From the NCBI GenBank assembly GCA_023053545.1, contig JAKZAN010000004.1, positions 3,720,001 to 3,784,000 of the forward strand: a stretch of 64,000 nucleotides of DNA. Direction: 5' to 3'. This DNA comes from Lepidurus packardi (taxonomy: Eukaryota > Arthropoda > Branchiopoda > Notostraca > Triopsidae). Shown piece after piece: positions 50,455 to 63,800 of this stretch; the first letter of the stretch is position 1, and the number at the start of each line of letters is the position of its first letter. Both the position numbers and the translations under genes were made by a program. The notes under the pieces are model-generated. The model made no database searches. It worked only from the letters and a program-made list of their open reading frames with translations, and was not told where the DNA came from.

Positions 50455-53400
50455 ATGCGTGCCATACTTCGTGAGATTCTGCTCGTCGCGCTGAGTGTGG
50501 GATCTGTCGCATCCATGGCAGCCACGACTTCCATTTGTCAATGGAGTAACCATTTGCCAGCGAACAATCCGAGCTCCAGTTTCGCAGAAACCTATGATGG
50601 CGGTGAAGGACGCTTGACCTGCCGATCGCGGACCTTACAACAAGCCGATGACGACATTCGATCTGCTGGGCTGAGTAACGCGCGGTTAGAACGCACCACC
50701 AGTCTTACCGTGGAGTGTTCCGACGTCCTCTTCTTCGAGAGCGGTTTCCAGTCCTCGAGTCTCCATCACCTCGTGCCCCGGTTGCGCCAATTTGGAATCG
50801 TGGCTTGCAAAATCCGCGACCTGCCTTCGGGAGCCTTCGCTGGCTTCCCCGAACTCCGCCAGTTGTCCATTCGCACCGAAAATACGAACTGGCCAGCCAT
50901 GGCTCTGTCCATGAGTCCGGAATCCTTTGTGAGCTTGAAAGAGTTGCGAATCCTGGACCTGTCCGATAACAGCTTACTAACGACGCCGGACCGGCTTTTC
51001 TGTCCGTTGCCGAGCTTAACGCACTTAAACCTGTCCACCAACCGATTACAGACCCTTGAAGTCTTGGGCCTCAGCGCGGCTCAGGAATGCTTACCCGAAC
51101 TCACCGTTTTGGATTTGGCTTGGAACGACTTGGTCAGCTTAACCCCCCATGTCCTGAGTGGCTTACGCCGCTTGCAAGGATTGTATTTGCAACATAACGG
51201 GCTCCAGACGGTCGCGGATCAAGCGTTGTACAACCTGGAATCTTTGCGAGTCCTCAACTTGTCCAGTAATAGCCTGTCGGTACTGCCGCCTGAGTTGTTC
51301 CGGGACACGCCAGAGATCCGGGAGCTGGATCTGCGAAATAATTCACTCAACGTTCTGCCGCCCGGATTATTTGACGGTCTCTTGCAATTGCAAGTGCTCG
51401 ACTTGTCCAACAACGCTCTGGCGTCGTCGACCGTGCATCGGGATTCGTTTCCCGGTTTGGTGCGCTTGGTGGTCCTCAATCTGGCCCATAACAGTTTGTC
51501 GCGCTTGGATGGCGCCGTGTTTAAGGATCTTGCCAGCTTGCAAGTCCTGCGATTGGAGCACAATCTCATCGACACCATTGATGCGGAAACGTTTTTGCCC
51601 CTCTTCAATTTGCATACGCTGGTCCTCGCTCATAATCGTCTGAGCATAATCGGCGATCGACTTTTGGGTGGCCTTTTTGTTCTGTCGTCTTTGTCGCTCA
51701 GCGACAACGCCATCACTCATTTGCACCCCGATGCCTTTAAAAACTGTTCCGGGTTGAGGGACGTGGATCTGGCCCGGAACCATTTGACTCGCGTTCCTAA
51801 AGCGCTCTCCCATTTAGCCTTGCTAAGGTCGTTGGATGTGTCCGGCAACCGAATCCTGCAGTTAGCCAACGATTCCTTTGTCGGAGTGGAACAACTCTAT
51901 CACTTGGATTTGTCTCAAAATAGCGTGAGTACGATCCATAGGGATGCACTGGCTCCATTGACGAACCTCGTCTCACTCAATGTGGCGAATAATGGACTCG
52001 AAGGACTGGAAGCGAATGTCTTTGACTCGTGTCAAAGGCTACAAGTGCTCCGCTTGGATGGCAACCGACTGGTGGACATGAACGGGCTGTTCAACGCCCT
52101 CAATAGCCTGCGATGGCTCAATGTATCTTCCAATCGCATCGCCCTCTTTGATTACTCTTTTTTGCCCCTCCAACTTGAATGGCTCGACATCCATGGCAAC
52201 AAAGTGACGGATTTGGGGAACTACTTTCAGATCGAAGCCCAGTTACGCTTACGAGCCTTGGACGCCAGCTTTAACCGCATCGCCAGACTCCAGCCCGAAA
52301 ATATCCCCCACGGCATCGAAGAGCTACTCCTCAACAACAATTTGGTCGAAGAAATAGCCCCCAATACGTTTCTGAAAGCGGCCAACATCAATCGAGTGGA
52401 CCTGAACGCCAATCGGCTCGCTCAGTTGGAGCCAGCAGCATTGTGGCTGAGTCCAGTCGACAGCCATCGCGATTTGCCCGAGTTTTCCTTGGGCGACAAT
52501 CCCTGGGTCTGCGATTGCGGCTTGGAATGGCTGCCCCCTTTGATTCAACCGGCAGGACGCTCGCGACAACAGCCCCGGCTAGCTGATCCGGCCGATATGT
52601 TTTGCACGCTGCCCTTCAGCCGCTCCTTTTCACCCAATTCCGTCGAGTCGTCCCGTAACGAGACGGCGCTGGTCCAGAACGTGGTCCCGATGGTGGATGT
52701 ATCGCAAGACCAGTTTTTGTGTGAGTATGAGACACACTGCTTTGCCCTCTGTCATTGTTGCGATTTCGATGCCTGCGATTGCGAGATGACTTGCCCCCCG
52801 GGTTGCCATTGTTATCACGACCCGACCTGGTCAGCGAACATCGTGAATTGTGCGGCACAAGACATGGTGGAATTTCCCGGAGGAATTCCCATGGACGCGA
52901 CCGAATTGTACCTGGACGGTAATGTGCTGGGGGAATTGGGCAGTCACGTGCTGATCGGGCGGAAAAACTTACGCGTTTTGTATCTCAATGCCTCTGCTGT
53001 CACGAGTCTGCGCAACCGAACCTTCCACGGCCTGGGCGCTTTGACGGCCCTCCATTTGGAGGATAACTTACTGACGGAAATCCGCGGCTCGGAAATGGAA
53101 CCCTTGGAGCAGTTACGCGAACTCTACTTGCAGAATAATCGATTGACTTATGTCTCTGAGCTGGCATTTGCAGGCTTGCGGGAGCTTCGGGTGCTCCGTC
53201 TAGATGGGAACGCGCTGGTCAACAGTTTTGCGGTATGGCGATTAGCCGGGAATTCCCACTTGACGGAAGTCTCCTTGGCGAGGAATCCTTGGTCATGCGA
53301 CTGCAGATTCTTGGTCGAACTGCAGTTGTGGGCCGCACAATCGGACGCTTTGGCCGACGCGGATATTTTGAGTTGCGTGGCGGGGGAGAGTCCCCATGCC

Positions 53401-54687
53401 CCCGAGGGGGTTGTGTACTGGAATTACACCGACTTTAATGCTACGTGCGACAGTGCCCTTCACATGCACCGCCGTCCCGTGGTGCTGCCGGCCGAGTATT
53501 TACCTGTCATGATCGCTACCATGTTGTTGTGCTTGCTGGTCGTCATCACCTTAGTATGTGGCTTCATTTACCGCGAAACCGTCAAGCTCTGGGTGTTTAC
53601 GCGCTACGGCATTCGACTCTGCCAAAAAGCGCATCGTTACCCCGCCGCGGAAGAAAGCGATAAACTTTTCGACGCCTACATCAGTTACAGCCTGAAAGAC
53701 GAACAGTTTGTGACCCAAGTTCTGGCGGCAGAATTAGAGCATGGGAGCCCCTCCTATCACTTGTGTCTGCAGCACCGCGATCTCGCCAACTTGCTGCCCA
53801 ACAATGAAGACCCTCTTCGATTCGGCTTAGCCGTGTCGAAAAGAATCGTGTTGGTCGTGTCTCAATCCTTTCTCGAGGCGGAATGGACCCGCCCTGAAGT
53901 TCGTAATGCGCTCACCAGCGCCTTGCGGAATAAACGGCACCCGTTGCTGGTCCTCGTCTTCCTCAGTCACCCCATGGAAACGGAACTGGACGCCGACTTA
54001 CGGCTCTTGACTCAAACGGCGCCGCTCACCAAGTGGGGAGACCGCGGATTCTGGCCCAAACTGCGGTTCGCCTTACCTGACCCTTCTTCCAAGCATTACC
54101 TCCAAAACATTCACGCCGGGCATCTCTGGTACCAACCCGCGGACTGCACCGCGACCGAATCCAAACCGCACATTCAGCCGCAAGAGCCAAGCGCCCCGGA
54201 ACTGCACTCGTTCCCTTCTGCTCGCCGCTATACCCACACGCCTACCAATTACGCCCTGGGTATTCCCACCAGTCACACGTGTGTGACTTCACCCGCTCCA
54301 GCCGAAGATAATTATAATTCCTCGGCGTGTTCCCGCACTAATTATTCTCGTTTGGAGCACTCGTACATGACCGTCGACTCGCCTGAGCCTATTTACTCCA
54401 GCTTGGAACCCGTGGAAGATATCTATAACCGAAGTAACAGTCACAGTTCCACTACGCCTCTTCAGAATTCCTCTCAGCGAATTCAGCCCCTGCCAGCCGT
54501 TTATCGATCCGCAGCGGGGGATGGGGGGTTGTCGCTGCATCGGGGTCGCGAGAATCAAGCAGGGGTTGGGCTAGGTGGCTACTCTTACGGTTATCCCAAT
54601 CCGATGCCAAACATTGCGGTGAACCCGAGCCATGTGTTTTTGTCTCGGGACAAACGTCATCAACAGCACCCGACCTTCCTAGTTTAA
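50455..54687 (+). CDS. Tollo: Long Toll receptor, Tollo/Toll-6 type, single exon
   Basis: This is a transmembrane leucine-rich-repeat receptor. Insect long Tolls guide epithelial cell contacts and some immune responses. One uninterrupted exon codes 1,410 residues from the ATG at 50455 (signal peptide, residues 1-22). A large LRR block (about 150-675) with LDLS.N.L consensus is closed by an LRRCT (NPWVCDCGLEWL, about 682). An LRRNT (CPPGCHC, about 780), a short second LRR block and a second LRRCT (NPWSCDC, about 944) follow, the layout of Drosophila Toll-6, -7, -8 and 18w. The membrane segment is about 1018-1040 and the TIR domain about 1069-1207 (KLFDAYISYSLKDE, LEHGSPSYHLCL, FWPKLRFALPD). 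LEHG.PSY favours Tollo/Toll-6. The BB loop is divergent (RDLANLLPNNEDP instead of RDFPVGG). The about 200-residue tail has several tyrosines. Poly(A) signal AATAAA at 54844-54849. Confidence 0.92.
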   Translation: MRAILREILLVALSVGSVASMAATTSICQWSNHLPANNPSSSFAETYDGGEGRLTCRSRTLQQADDDIRSAGLSNARLERTTSLTVECSDVLFFESGFQSSSLHHLVPRLRQFGIVACKIRDLPSGAFAGFPELRQLSIRTENTNWPAMALSMSPESFVSLKELRILDLSDNSLLTTPDRLFCPLPSLTHLNLSTNRLQTLEVLGLSAAQECLPELTVLDLAWNDLVSLTPHVLSGLRRLQGLYLQHNGLQTVADQALYNLESLRVLNLSSNSLSVLPPELFRDTPEIRELDLRNNSLNVLPPGLFDGLLQLQVLDLSNNALASSTVHRDSFPGLVRLVVLNLAHNSLSRLDGAVFKDLASLQVLRLEHNLIDTIDAETFLPLFNLHTLVLAHNRLSIIGDRLLGGLFVLSSLSLSDNAITHLHPDAFKNCSGLRDVDLARNHLTRVPKALSHLALLRSLDVSGNRILQLANDSFVGVEQLYHLDLSQNSVSTIHRDALAPLTNLVSLNVANNGLEGLEANVFDSCQRLQVLRLDGNRLVDMNGLFNALNSLRWLNVSSNRIALFDYSFLPLQLEWLDIHGNKVTDLGNYFQIEAQLRLRALDASFNRIARLQPENIPHGIEELLLNNNLVEEIAPNTFLKAANINRVDLNANRLAQLEPAALWLSPVDSHRDLPEFSLGDNPWVCDCGLEWLPPLIQPAGRSRQQPRLADPADMFCTLPFSRSFSPNSVESSRNETALVQNVVPMVDVSQDQFLCEYETHCFALCHCCDFDACDCEMTCPPGCHCYHDPTWSANIVNCAAQDMVEFPGGIPMDATELYLDGNVLGELGSHVLIGRKNLRVLYLNASAVTSLRNRTFHGLGALTALHLEDNLLTEIRGSEMEPLEQLRELYLQNNRLTYVSELAFAGLRELRVLRLDGNALVNSFAVWRLAGNSHLTEVSLARNPWSCDCRFLVELQLWAAQSDALADADILSCVAGESPHAPEGVVYWNYTDFNATCDSALHMHRRPVVLPAEYLPVMIATMLLCLLVVITLVCGFIYRETVKLWVFTRYGIRLCQKAHRYPAAEESDKLFDAYISYSLKDEQFVTQVLAAELEHGSPSYHLCLQHRDLANLLPNNEDPLRFGLAVSKRIVLVVSQSFLEAEWTRPEVRNALTSALRNKRHPLLVLVFLSHPMETELDADLRLLTQTAPLTKWGDRGFWPKLRFALPDPSSKHYLQNIHAGHLWYQPADCTATESKPHIQPQEPSAPELHSFPSARRYTHTPTNYALGIPTSHTCVTSPAPAEDNYNSSACSRTNYSRLEHSYMTVDSPEPIYSSLEPVEDIYNRSNSHSSTTPLQNSSQRIQPLPAVYRSAAGDGGLSLHRGRENQAGVGLGGYSYGYPNPMPNIAVNPSHVFLSRDKRHQQHPTFLV

Positions 54688-54849
54688 AAGAAAAAAAGGG
54701 CTGCATGGAGGCGAGCGAAAGCCCATGGAAAAGGAAGGGGGATAATGTTAGCGACATTGACGGTCAAGTCCCATTTTAGCCAAGCATGAGACAGAAATAA
54801 GAAAAAATTGCGAACAGAGGAAGCTAATTTTTGCTTGAAACATAATAAA

Positions 54850-57800
54850 ACTTTTGAGTGGAAGCGATTAACTGTGATAGCAATATAAATACGTGTACAT
54901 CTTCAAAAAAGCATAGCATGAGTTTTTATTGTTTGTTTTATTTCTTGGTTAGCCGTGCCAATAAGTGAATCAGGAACGGTTTTTTTCTGTCAACTATGCA
55001 AGTGATGTGCGAGAAAATAGTGGATTTTGTACATTACGGAAAATGCAGGGGCGGGGCCTAGTCATTATTTCGAAGCGGCTTGATTGTGTACATACTGGTA
55101 TATATATATATAAACTCACTTTTGAATTAATGGAAAACACCAGCCTTGAGTTTCTATTTTGGGGGGGGGGGGGGGGGCTATGATGGCTTATTATTAGATA
55201 CTAAAAATTGGATTTGTGTTTCAGTGGATATGAGACAGATCACTAGGAAGGTCAATCTGATTAAGGATTAAATGCGCCCGCCGAAGGCGTACAAGTTTAT
55301 ATGGGAGTTACACATAAAGAAGCCATGCGTATTTTTGATATTGGTTGTATTTTTTTATTATTTTTTTTGGTCTGAAGACAAAAGGGATGGCAAGTTTGAG
55401 TTTATCGGAAACGTTTGCAAAAGTCGAGCTTGTTGTCAGACCACGTGGCCAATTTGCGAGCTTAACTTCTTACAGCCTTGGTCTATAGAACACCAGTATA
55501 CGCTCTTCAAGCAGTTCCTGCTTAATACTGTAAACTTTGACATTTAAGAAAAAACTATGCATCTCGTTAGGCCACAGAATATAGGTTGCTTCTAAACGTG
55601 ATGCTGTAGCCGAATGTGGTGTTAGCCGTATAGACTGAAGTTTTTCGGTGGTTGAGTTTCTAGTTGTTTTTTTAACTAACCGGGAATAGCTGAGTTTCTT
55701 CTGAAAGAGAGAATGCAAAGCTTTCCAGTTTTTTTGGGGTGGAGAGGGGTAGATTGGGCTGAATAGTGTTGTGTTTAAGATCGATCCGCTTGTCATACGA
55801 ACGAAGCTCTGCATCTGACATCTCCTCATTAGTAGAAGGATAAAAAGGCCCCAGGGTAAATAAAAGTGTAAGCTCTTTTTCTTCTTAGGAAGACATTGGG
55901 CTTTAGAGAAGTTATAGACAATAAATGTAATATTTCTTTTTTTTCTGTTAACACGTATTAAGTTGACTGAATTAAAAGATAGTCACTCCTTCGTGCCGAG
56001 TACCTGATACCTTTATAGTCATAAAGAAATTTAAAGAATTTTCTTACATTTTTAAAATCGGACCAAACTGTAAATTAGAGTATAGGAACAGAATTTGAAG
56101 GCAACCCATTGTTCAAATTTGTTTTATTACCAATTCAGTATGGTAAACGACGTTAGAATTAGACAATTTTAACACGTATTGTAAATATAGGGATTTTTTT
56201 TTTGCAGGGCACTCGAAATACCCGAAAAGCACATTAAGCTAAATAAAGCGCAATTAAGACGACAAAACCAGCACCGTGGTAAAATTCCAAAGGCCCACTT
56301 CCTATCGCTTGGCCATTGTGTGTGTAACTTATAAATAATGCTCGCGATAACAGGAAACGTGCTCTAAATGCCATGTCCTGAGATTAAGCCCCATTATATG
56401 CGTATTGGAAAACCGGAAATGCAAACTAAGGCCGATCTTGACACGCTGCTGCAATATCGACGACACACCACGTCAAAGCAGCTTAGAACCAGGTGTTAAT
56501 TGGCATTCATGTTAAAATTGGTGGGGCGGAATTTGCGTCATGTCATGTCAGCACTACTTAAACCGAGGCCTGGGGTTTTTATATCTGAATTAAGTGGAGG
56601 GGAGAATTGTATGAGGTATAAAACAGGAGATGGGGAAACAGGCAATTCAAATTTTTGAGGTGATCGGGAAAAAAAAATGAGGATAAGAGTCGACGCTCGG
56701 GCGCAGATGATGGAGCGAGGGCTGGTTTTAAATTACATTAGGTAAGTTGAGGGGGTCTGGCTAGCGTGATGGGAGCAGGTGGGTAGTACCAGCTCGGGGT
56801 GAAGTAACTGCACAAGTTCGGGCCAAGAAGGTTCAGGTAGGAGCCCGAAATGCCGTATCTTTTGACAACAGCAGCCACCTTTAGCCTCCACGCGGTAGGT
56901 CTGTATCTCGCATAGTAGCGGATTAGAATTGTAAGGAACGATATGGAGTTGAGGTTTCGGGAAGTTCTTTTGAAACGGAAAAACTAGCGCGACTGGGAAA
57001 AGGCAGAACCTCATGCTCCCCAAGTCGAAATAAAACTGCAGGATAAGGGGGAGTCCTTCTTGAATTTGTGAGAGGGAGAAGCTTAAAAGCCGGTTCCGTA
57101 TGGGACCTTGTTCTTTAGTTGTGTAGCCTAACACCTTTGGCAGAATAGAAAAGCTTGTAGGGAAAGCCAAAAGCTAAGGTTATTGTGACCCAGGTGTCAC
57201 AATAACTAAAACGCTTTTATATGCGAGCTCAATGGAACAGACTTGTATTGCTGGCGGCTTGTATTGCGTTCTATACCCTTTTGCCAAAAGATGGATGAGA
57301 TCCTGGCTTTTCGGGGGTTTTATATTCATGAACGTTGCGGTTCGCCAGATCTTTAACCACCTAACCTCGTTTTTAACAATAAAAGACGGGCGACCTGGTG
57401 CTCCATGTGGTGTGCCTGGGTGGCTTCTTGGTTTTTCGAGTGTTGGGGGGGGACTCTGGGACTTTTATATTCGATTTATTCAATAGGAAGACACCTGGAT
57501 GTTATAGTCGTGATGTCTTTCAAAAGTACCCATAGAAGAACGACAAATGTGCAATTGAAGGGATTCAAAATGGGTCTCTGGTAAACCCCCCGTCCACTCA
57601 GAAACGGAACGGAAACACAATTTCTGTTTGCTGTCTGTTTACTGATGAAGCATTGTTGAGCTCTCAAGTTGCACTTAGAAATAGTTGTATACGGAACTAT
57701 AATACAAGTCCTATAGCGTAGTTCTCCTATATAAGTTATTGTTGACGAGTTAAGCATGTTTTTTTTCGTTGTTTTTTTATCTTGTAATTTTAAATTATTA

Positions 57801-60800
57801 AAAAAAAAAAACTTTATTTTGCAAGATTTAGATCTTGAACGGGATGGCGCGTTATCAAACATCCAAACACATCTCATCCGTGACTAAACTTAGTATGCGT
57901 TTCTAAATGGAAACATTTTGGCCATAAATAAAGAAGAAATTGCTTGTTTTTTTTAAGTGGAAATAGTGTTTTTTGCACTTTTTACTCGTTTACAAGTCAG
58001 CTTCTCCCGTTTTGGACCCACTAGGATTTCCCAAGCGTTTGTCAGGGACGATGGAATTCTTGTTTGAATTGGTGGGGGATCGATGGCAAAATGGAGACGG
58101 TCGCGGATGAACTCTATGGGCATTGAATGGCCTGGTGCAGGCAGGGGGTTAAGAATGCTTGACTAATCGCTGTGGTGGCTACCCTTGGTTTGTGCACACA
58201 AACTTAGGTAGTAAAAACGGCTTCAGCGGCGGGGAAGCGGTTCTTTTAGCTGGTGGGAAAACGTCCCATTTCTAACCCACACAATAAAAATTGCCCATTT
58301 TGAAAGTCTTAGTCGTAGTCGTTTCCTTTTCCCCAAAACTGACTTTTAAGGAACCTAAAATATTTATGTCCCTTTTACTTTTGACTATATAAGGAAAAAA
58401 CAGGAAACAAGGTGCTTCCCCAAAGAACATGTACCCAGAATTGAACGAAAACAATATCAGAAACTACCCCCCCCTCCAAAAAAAAAATTGACTGTGGAGG
58501 CGACATGTTGGGGCCAAGGTGTCACGAACTGCCAGCAGATTTCTCAACAGGAACATGCGAAGGTAGCCATGTGTTTTTCTTATATCCCCCCCATTCCCCT
58601 CAAATCCCCAACAACAGAAAGTTGGAAAGCCCTGTCTCTCCCATACATAGAATGGATGATGACAGGTGTTGATGAAGTGGGCAACATAATCAGGTTAGTC
58701 GTCGGTAACATGTCACTTCATGCAACATTCGTCCCGGAAGGTTTTTCTCCCTTATATTCTTTTACGTTTCGTCGGACTTCGGGGTTTTGTGAACAGCGAT
58801 CCGTCTTCCAACTCCGCCCTCTATAACCCCCACAGGGAGGATTTAAATGGAACTTTCCGCAAGGACCTGGAGGTTTCGGTTCAAGGCTTACAGCAAGTCA
58901 AAAATGAATCCTTTCTCCGTTTTTTATGGTGTTATATTATTAGGTTAAGGGAAATTTTGTTTCGTGTTTTGATGCTAAGGCAATGAAATAATAAAAAAGG
59001 AAATGAGGGCAATCAAAAAGAGTGCGAGCTGGCAAGTCATCGAGGTAACTTTCCCTTTCATCCCCGGCCCCATCCAGATCTCCACGGTTCACGTATGCAA
59101 ATTAAATCAAGATCAAGACCTTGCATAAATTGGATAACACGAGGTGAGAATGGAAACTGCTTGGAATTTCAGGCTCTTAAAAGGTGTGGTTCCTTTTTAG
59201 CGTACTGACTGACCTGAATTTGAAGGCTTGCGATCAGCATCACGAGTTACCAAAAGGTGGAAGCTCATTATTCATACACTTTTAAGAGTCACGCAAAGCC
59301 GTGGTTCCAACTTACGCAACGATAAAGAAAGTGAAAATCAGCTAGAGGGAATCTAGGACAGACAGAAGGCAGCTTTTAGACGCCTCGGAGGTCACCAAAT
59401 TAAAAAATCGAACTTAAAGTAGGAGTTAAAATGCAAATAGTCGTCCAAAACTTCGTTCTTGAGATAAGGATAGATGCTAGTGGATTAATAACACTCAAGC
59501 GGTAAAAAAATGTGTTCCATATTTTGCCCTTCGGTAGCCGTTTACGAATTGGCTTGCCAGCTTTGGACCCATCACGTCACAGACGTGCTACCGTTTGGCG
59601 TAGTGGATCTTGCTACCATGGTTTAACCTTTGTGTCAGTATATAGGTCCGTGTCGTCGGAACAACATGTTAAACCTATACCTTTTTGACACGAAAAAAGT
59701 AGCGCAGTGCTTTGCAGGGGATGTGTAAGAACGCGCATTGTTTCTGCGCATGAAACGGCCAACAGAATAACATTATATCCGCGTGCTCAACTTGCATTGA
59801 GATAGTCTTAAAAAGTAGAATAAAATTATGTTTAGGGCATGTCAGTTTCCAAAGTCGCGATTTGGCTGTTTTTTTGCGTAGGGGAATAAAAATTAATTTG
59901 CTTTTTTTAAATTACTAGAGGCAAATATTGAAAAAAATGTCTTGACTTGCATCTTAATTTTAGCTACATTACTGTCAGAAAGTTTTGTAGTAATCTTCAA
60001 TTAAGAGTATTTCTCCTTACCCCATGCTATCGTGGCATAGAAAGCTAAGCCACGGTATATAGGTTAATTTTTAAAGTAGTATTTAAACAGTCTAAAGGTT
60101 AATAGCTTAATGCCTAAGGACTACTTTGTGCATGATCGAAAGAAACGTTTTTTTTAAGCAAATTTGTTTTATGGTGGCCTTTGCCCTTTAAGAGACTTTT
60201 AAAACTCTGGTATGTCTAGGAAAGTTTCGTAGGGGCCAAATGTCGAGGTAAATATCTGTAATTTACGGCTAATTCCCCCCAAAACGGAAAGTTGGTAGCT
60301 AGCTAAGTTGGGGTGTATACCAATTGCTGGGAAATAAATCGTGGAAAGCGAAATGTCGACAGGTTAATCCTCACACGAAAAGCCCTTGGTGCCAGAACAC
60401 AGGCCAAAGGTATAAACGACCCTTGCAACTGTCACTCTTAACGTCCTCTTCTTACAGCTTTGGCCTCCTACGGGGGAACCATGTTGGTGGCAGCGATGGG
60501 GGTTTGTGTGGGATTTTGGCAACGAAATCTGGCATTGTCAGCATAGCGTGTTTGCATACAACACAGACCAAACAGACAAAGTTTCGCCTGGCTTTTTGGG
60601 TCAATATTATGGTATTATTATGTGATTAATAACTCTGCTTTATCCTCTCAAATTCTGTTCTTGCAGGAGAACCTTCCATGGGCGTATATGGAGATGAGGA
60701 GGAGCATCTTACAGTTGAGCAAAGGAGCCAAAGCCTCTCCATCTCACTCTCTTTGGAATAGATAAGAAGGCTAGAGAAAAGGCTCTTAGACGTATGCAGC

Positions 60801-63800
60801 AGTCACCCTAACTCCCGATGCTTCTATTGTTACACAATTGGAATGAGCATCAGCAGTAATCCCAAAGTCTCATTGACACAAATACAAGGGGCTGTACCCA
60901 ATAGCGAGTCAAGTGGGCTTTCCAGATCTTGGGAGATGCGCGCGGCATTCCAAATGGAAGGATTTAAGATACTTAGCGCCCCTTCTGGTTAACCCGTAAG
61001 TGACAATCAACTTTTTTTTTAGGTACTTTTCGTTTTCCTTTCATTCTTTAGTCTGGATCTGGCTCGTGTGTATTTCCCCAAAGACTTAAGGCCTTTCAAG
61101 CGCTTTAGAGTACAAGAAAAAAATGGTCTGTAATTTGCTTCATCAAGCCGAATGGCTGACCATGTGGTCATTATAGGTCTGGGTCTTTTTATCTCTCATC
61201 CCTTTATAGTCTTTGTTAAGTCCCCCCTCGCAGATTTCCCTCTCCGCAGCCACATCAGCAGCACAAACACACATTGAGGGGAAATTAGTGGTAACTGGCC
61301 AAGACATCAGGCGTTCGTTCTTCTTGGGGGCCCAGGAGCCGTCGAAGATATCCCTGTCGTTTCCTTTGACTCGGCTTCTTCTTCCTTTTGCTTTTTAACG
61401 ACGTGACTGTCCTGGTCCCTTTCCCCTTAACGAAACGATGGGTTGCGTAGAGCAACGGACGGCGGACCAAAATGGCGATGACACGAAACGATTCAAGGCC
61501 TCTAATTAGCGTGATCCAGTTGTGTGCCGAGCTTGATCTTTTACTTGGACGTTGTGCGTTGGACATTTCATGTGATACATGCCACCCTCTTTTGGGGACC
61601 TTTACGCGGGTCCTTTTGGTTCCTTAACTGTGGGTATTTTATGAGGCCGCGGCAGCAGACGGAACGTCGGCTTTGGGTGGATGGTGGACAACTAAGGGTC
61701 CGTGGACAGACGGACGGACGGAACAACAAATGCTTATGAAGCACGGCTATTGCTTTTGTGGCTACAAAGAGTCATAGACAGAACGACAGCTCTTCGACAG
61801 CTAAAACGACCAAGACGAGGCAGCCGAGAAGAGAAGAGAGGAGAGAAGGGGTGAGAGTGGGGGAGGAGGAAGTTAGTGTTAGGACTATAGGAGAGCGACC
61901 AGAGAAAAAGAGAGATGGTGGTCTTGGTTTAATGCCATGCAGGACGTGTAGCCATTAGTGACATCCGGGACGAGAGACGAGAGGGTGTTAGTTAGAGACG
62001 GACCCACACAGGAACGCACTCTGCGAGTATAAGAGTAGTATCACAAGGGGGTGGAAAAAAAGGATCTGGCTGGGCTTTGATTGTGTTTGGGGGATGGAAA
62101 GGGAAGAACTCTTCTTATGGCTCTCCCGGAATTGTTTTTCCTGGTTAATAGGAATTTGGCCGGGGAGTTTGCTGGAATCCCGGAATGTCCCTCACACAAA
62201 TGAAGGTTAAGTTAACTTGAAGCAATGCTCGGTATGTTCCTTTTGTCTCTTCACCGCCGCCCCCACCTTCTGGTTTGAAATGTCACAGAATGGCCAAGTT
62301 CTTCCACTGTGTGTGCATGCGATTTAGATTTAGATTTGCCCCAAGTGGTTTCCCCGCACATATACACACCATGTGATCGACAATTGGTAGGAGTCCTCTA
62401 CTACAAAATAGATCAAAAGAAAATTGCTAAGAGATTTCCTTATCTGAAAATGCAAAGGGACATTGTTGGCTGTAACCCCCAGCTTGAAACACTTAAAAAG
62501 GAAGAAAAAATAATAGATATTTCAGGAAGTGAGATGTGGAAACTGTTATGCTTTATAAGGTCGACATGGTTGTCCGCAACAATGTGGCGGTCTAAGGGTT
62601 TACATTCAAGCTAATGACTTCTCCAGGGTATAGATCAATCTCCTTGACTGTGTGTTTGGAGAACCTTGGTGGTTTGAGAAGCTCACAAGATAAGATGTGT
62701 CTATACGCACTTTTGCCCCGCACAGATTTGGTATACATTGTATAAAGTCTTATCATTTTAAAATAAATGTATAATTTCTTAATAACCACGTCGTTTACAA
62801 TAGCTTCTCTGTACTTCTATTCGTTTGGCAAGTTTCAATAATGAATTCCTTTTAAATGAGCGTTCTTATGTTTGTAGTTTTACATGTTTCGCTCTGGTTT
62901 CTAAATAAAGTAAAGTAAAATAACGGCACCGCACGTTTTTTTTTTCAGTATACGGTAATGTACATTATACATATGTACAATGTAAATTAAAGGCAAAATT
63001 TGTAATTATTTATAATTTTCTTAAGTTTGAGTAATTAGACATGCCATTGATATTTTTTTGTTTATGGTTTAGAAAAATCTTCTCAAGTTTTAGAAAACGA
63101 AATAATTGTTGGCTTTGTGGCATAAAAACGTAGAAATAAAGAATAAAGTGGTTCAAAGTTGCCTTTTCTTTCTTATCTTGTTTGTTGGTGTTTTAAGAGT
63201 ATTGTTTAAATCGGACAATTTAACTAAAGGATGTTTTGATTCGCTCAAGAGGTACAAAAAACTCGTGTTTATGCTTGGCATCTGGCTTAAAGTTTTGCAT
63301 TCAGAAAGCGAGCGTATCAGTGGATTTTTTTAATATTATTATTTATTAGAACACCCGAGGAGATAAAACAGGGGCAGCAGTATTTTAATGACAAAGAAAA
63401 GAGCGTCTATCAAGTGGAGATCATTTGTTTTCATTCGTGGACTATTAACAGACTCTAAGGAAGAAACAGGATATGATCTGGAATTAAGTGAGACAAAAAA
63501 GAAGAAGAGCGAGGAAAGCCTTGGCTGCTGCTGTTGTTGTATGTTTCGCGTACAGGGAAAACCGAGTCAGAGGGGAGAGCTGAGAGAAGCTTAATTTAAG
63601 TCAAGGGCTTCTTTCCTCTTCCTCGCTCTCTTGTTTGCCTTTCATGCATAAAAGGGTCGAGGAATCTGTGTCGTTTTCTTCCGTTCATTTGCGGGATGAA
63701 TTTCCGAGACAAGAGAACTAAAACGAAGAAGCTGCGACAGCCGTTTGCTTGGAAAGCTTCATGCCAGACACTTTTGTTCATCTGTCCTACAGGATTAAAG

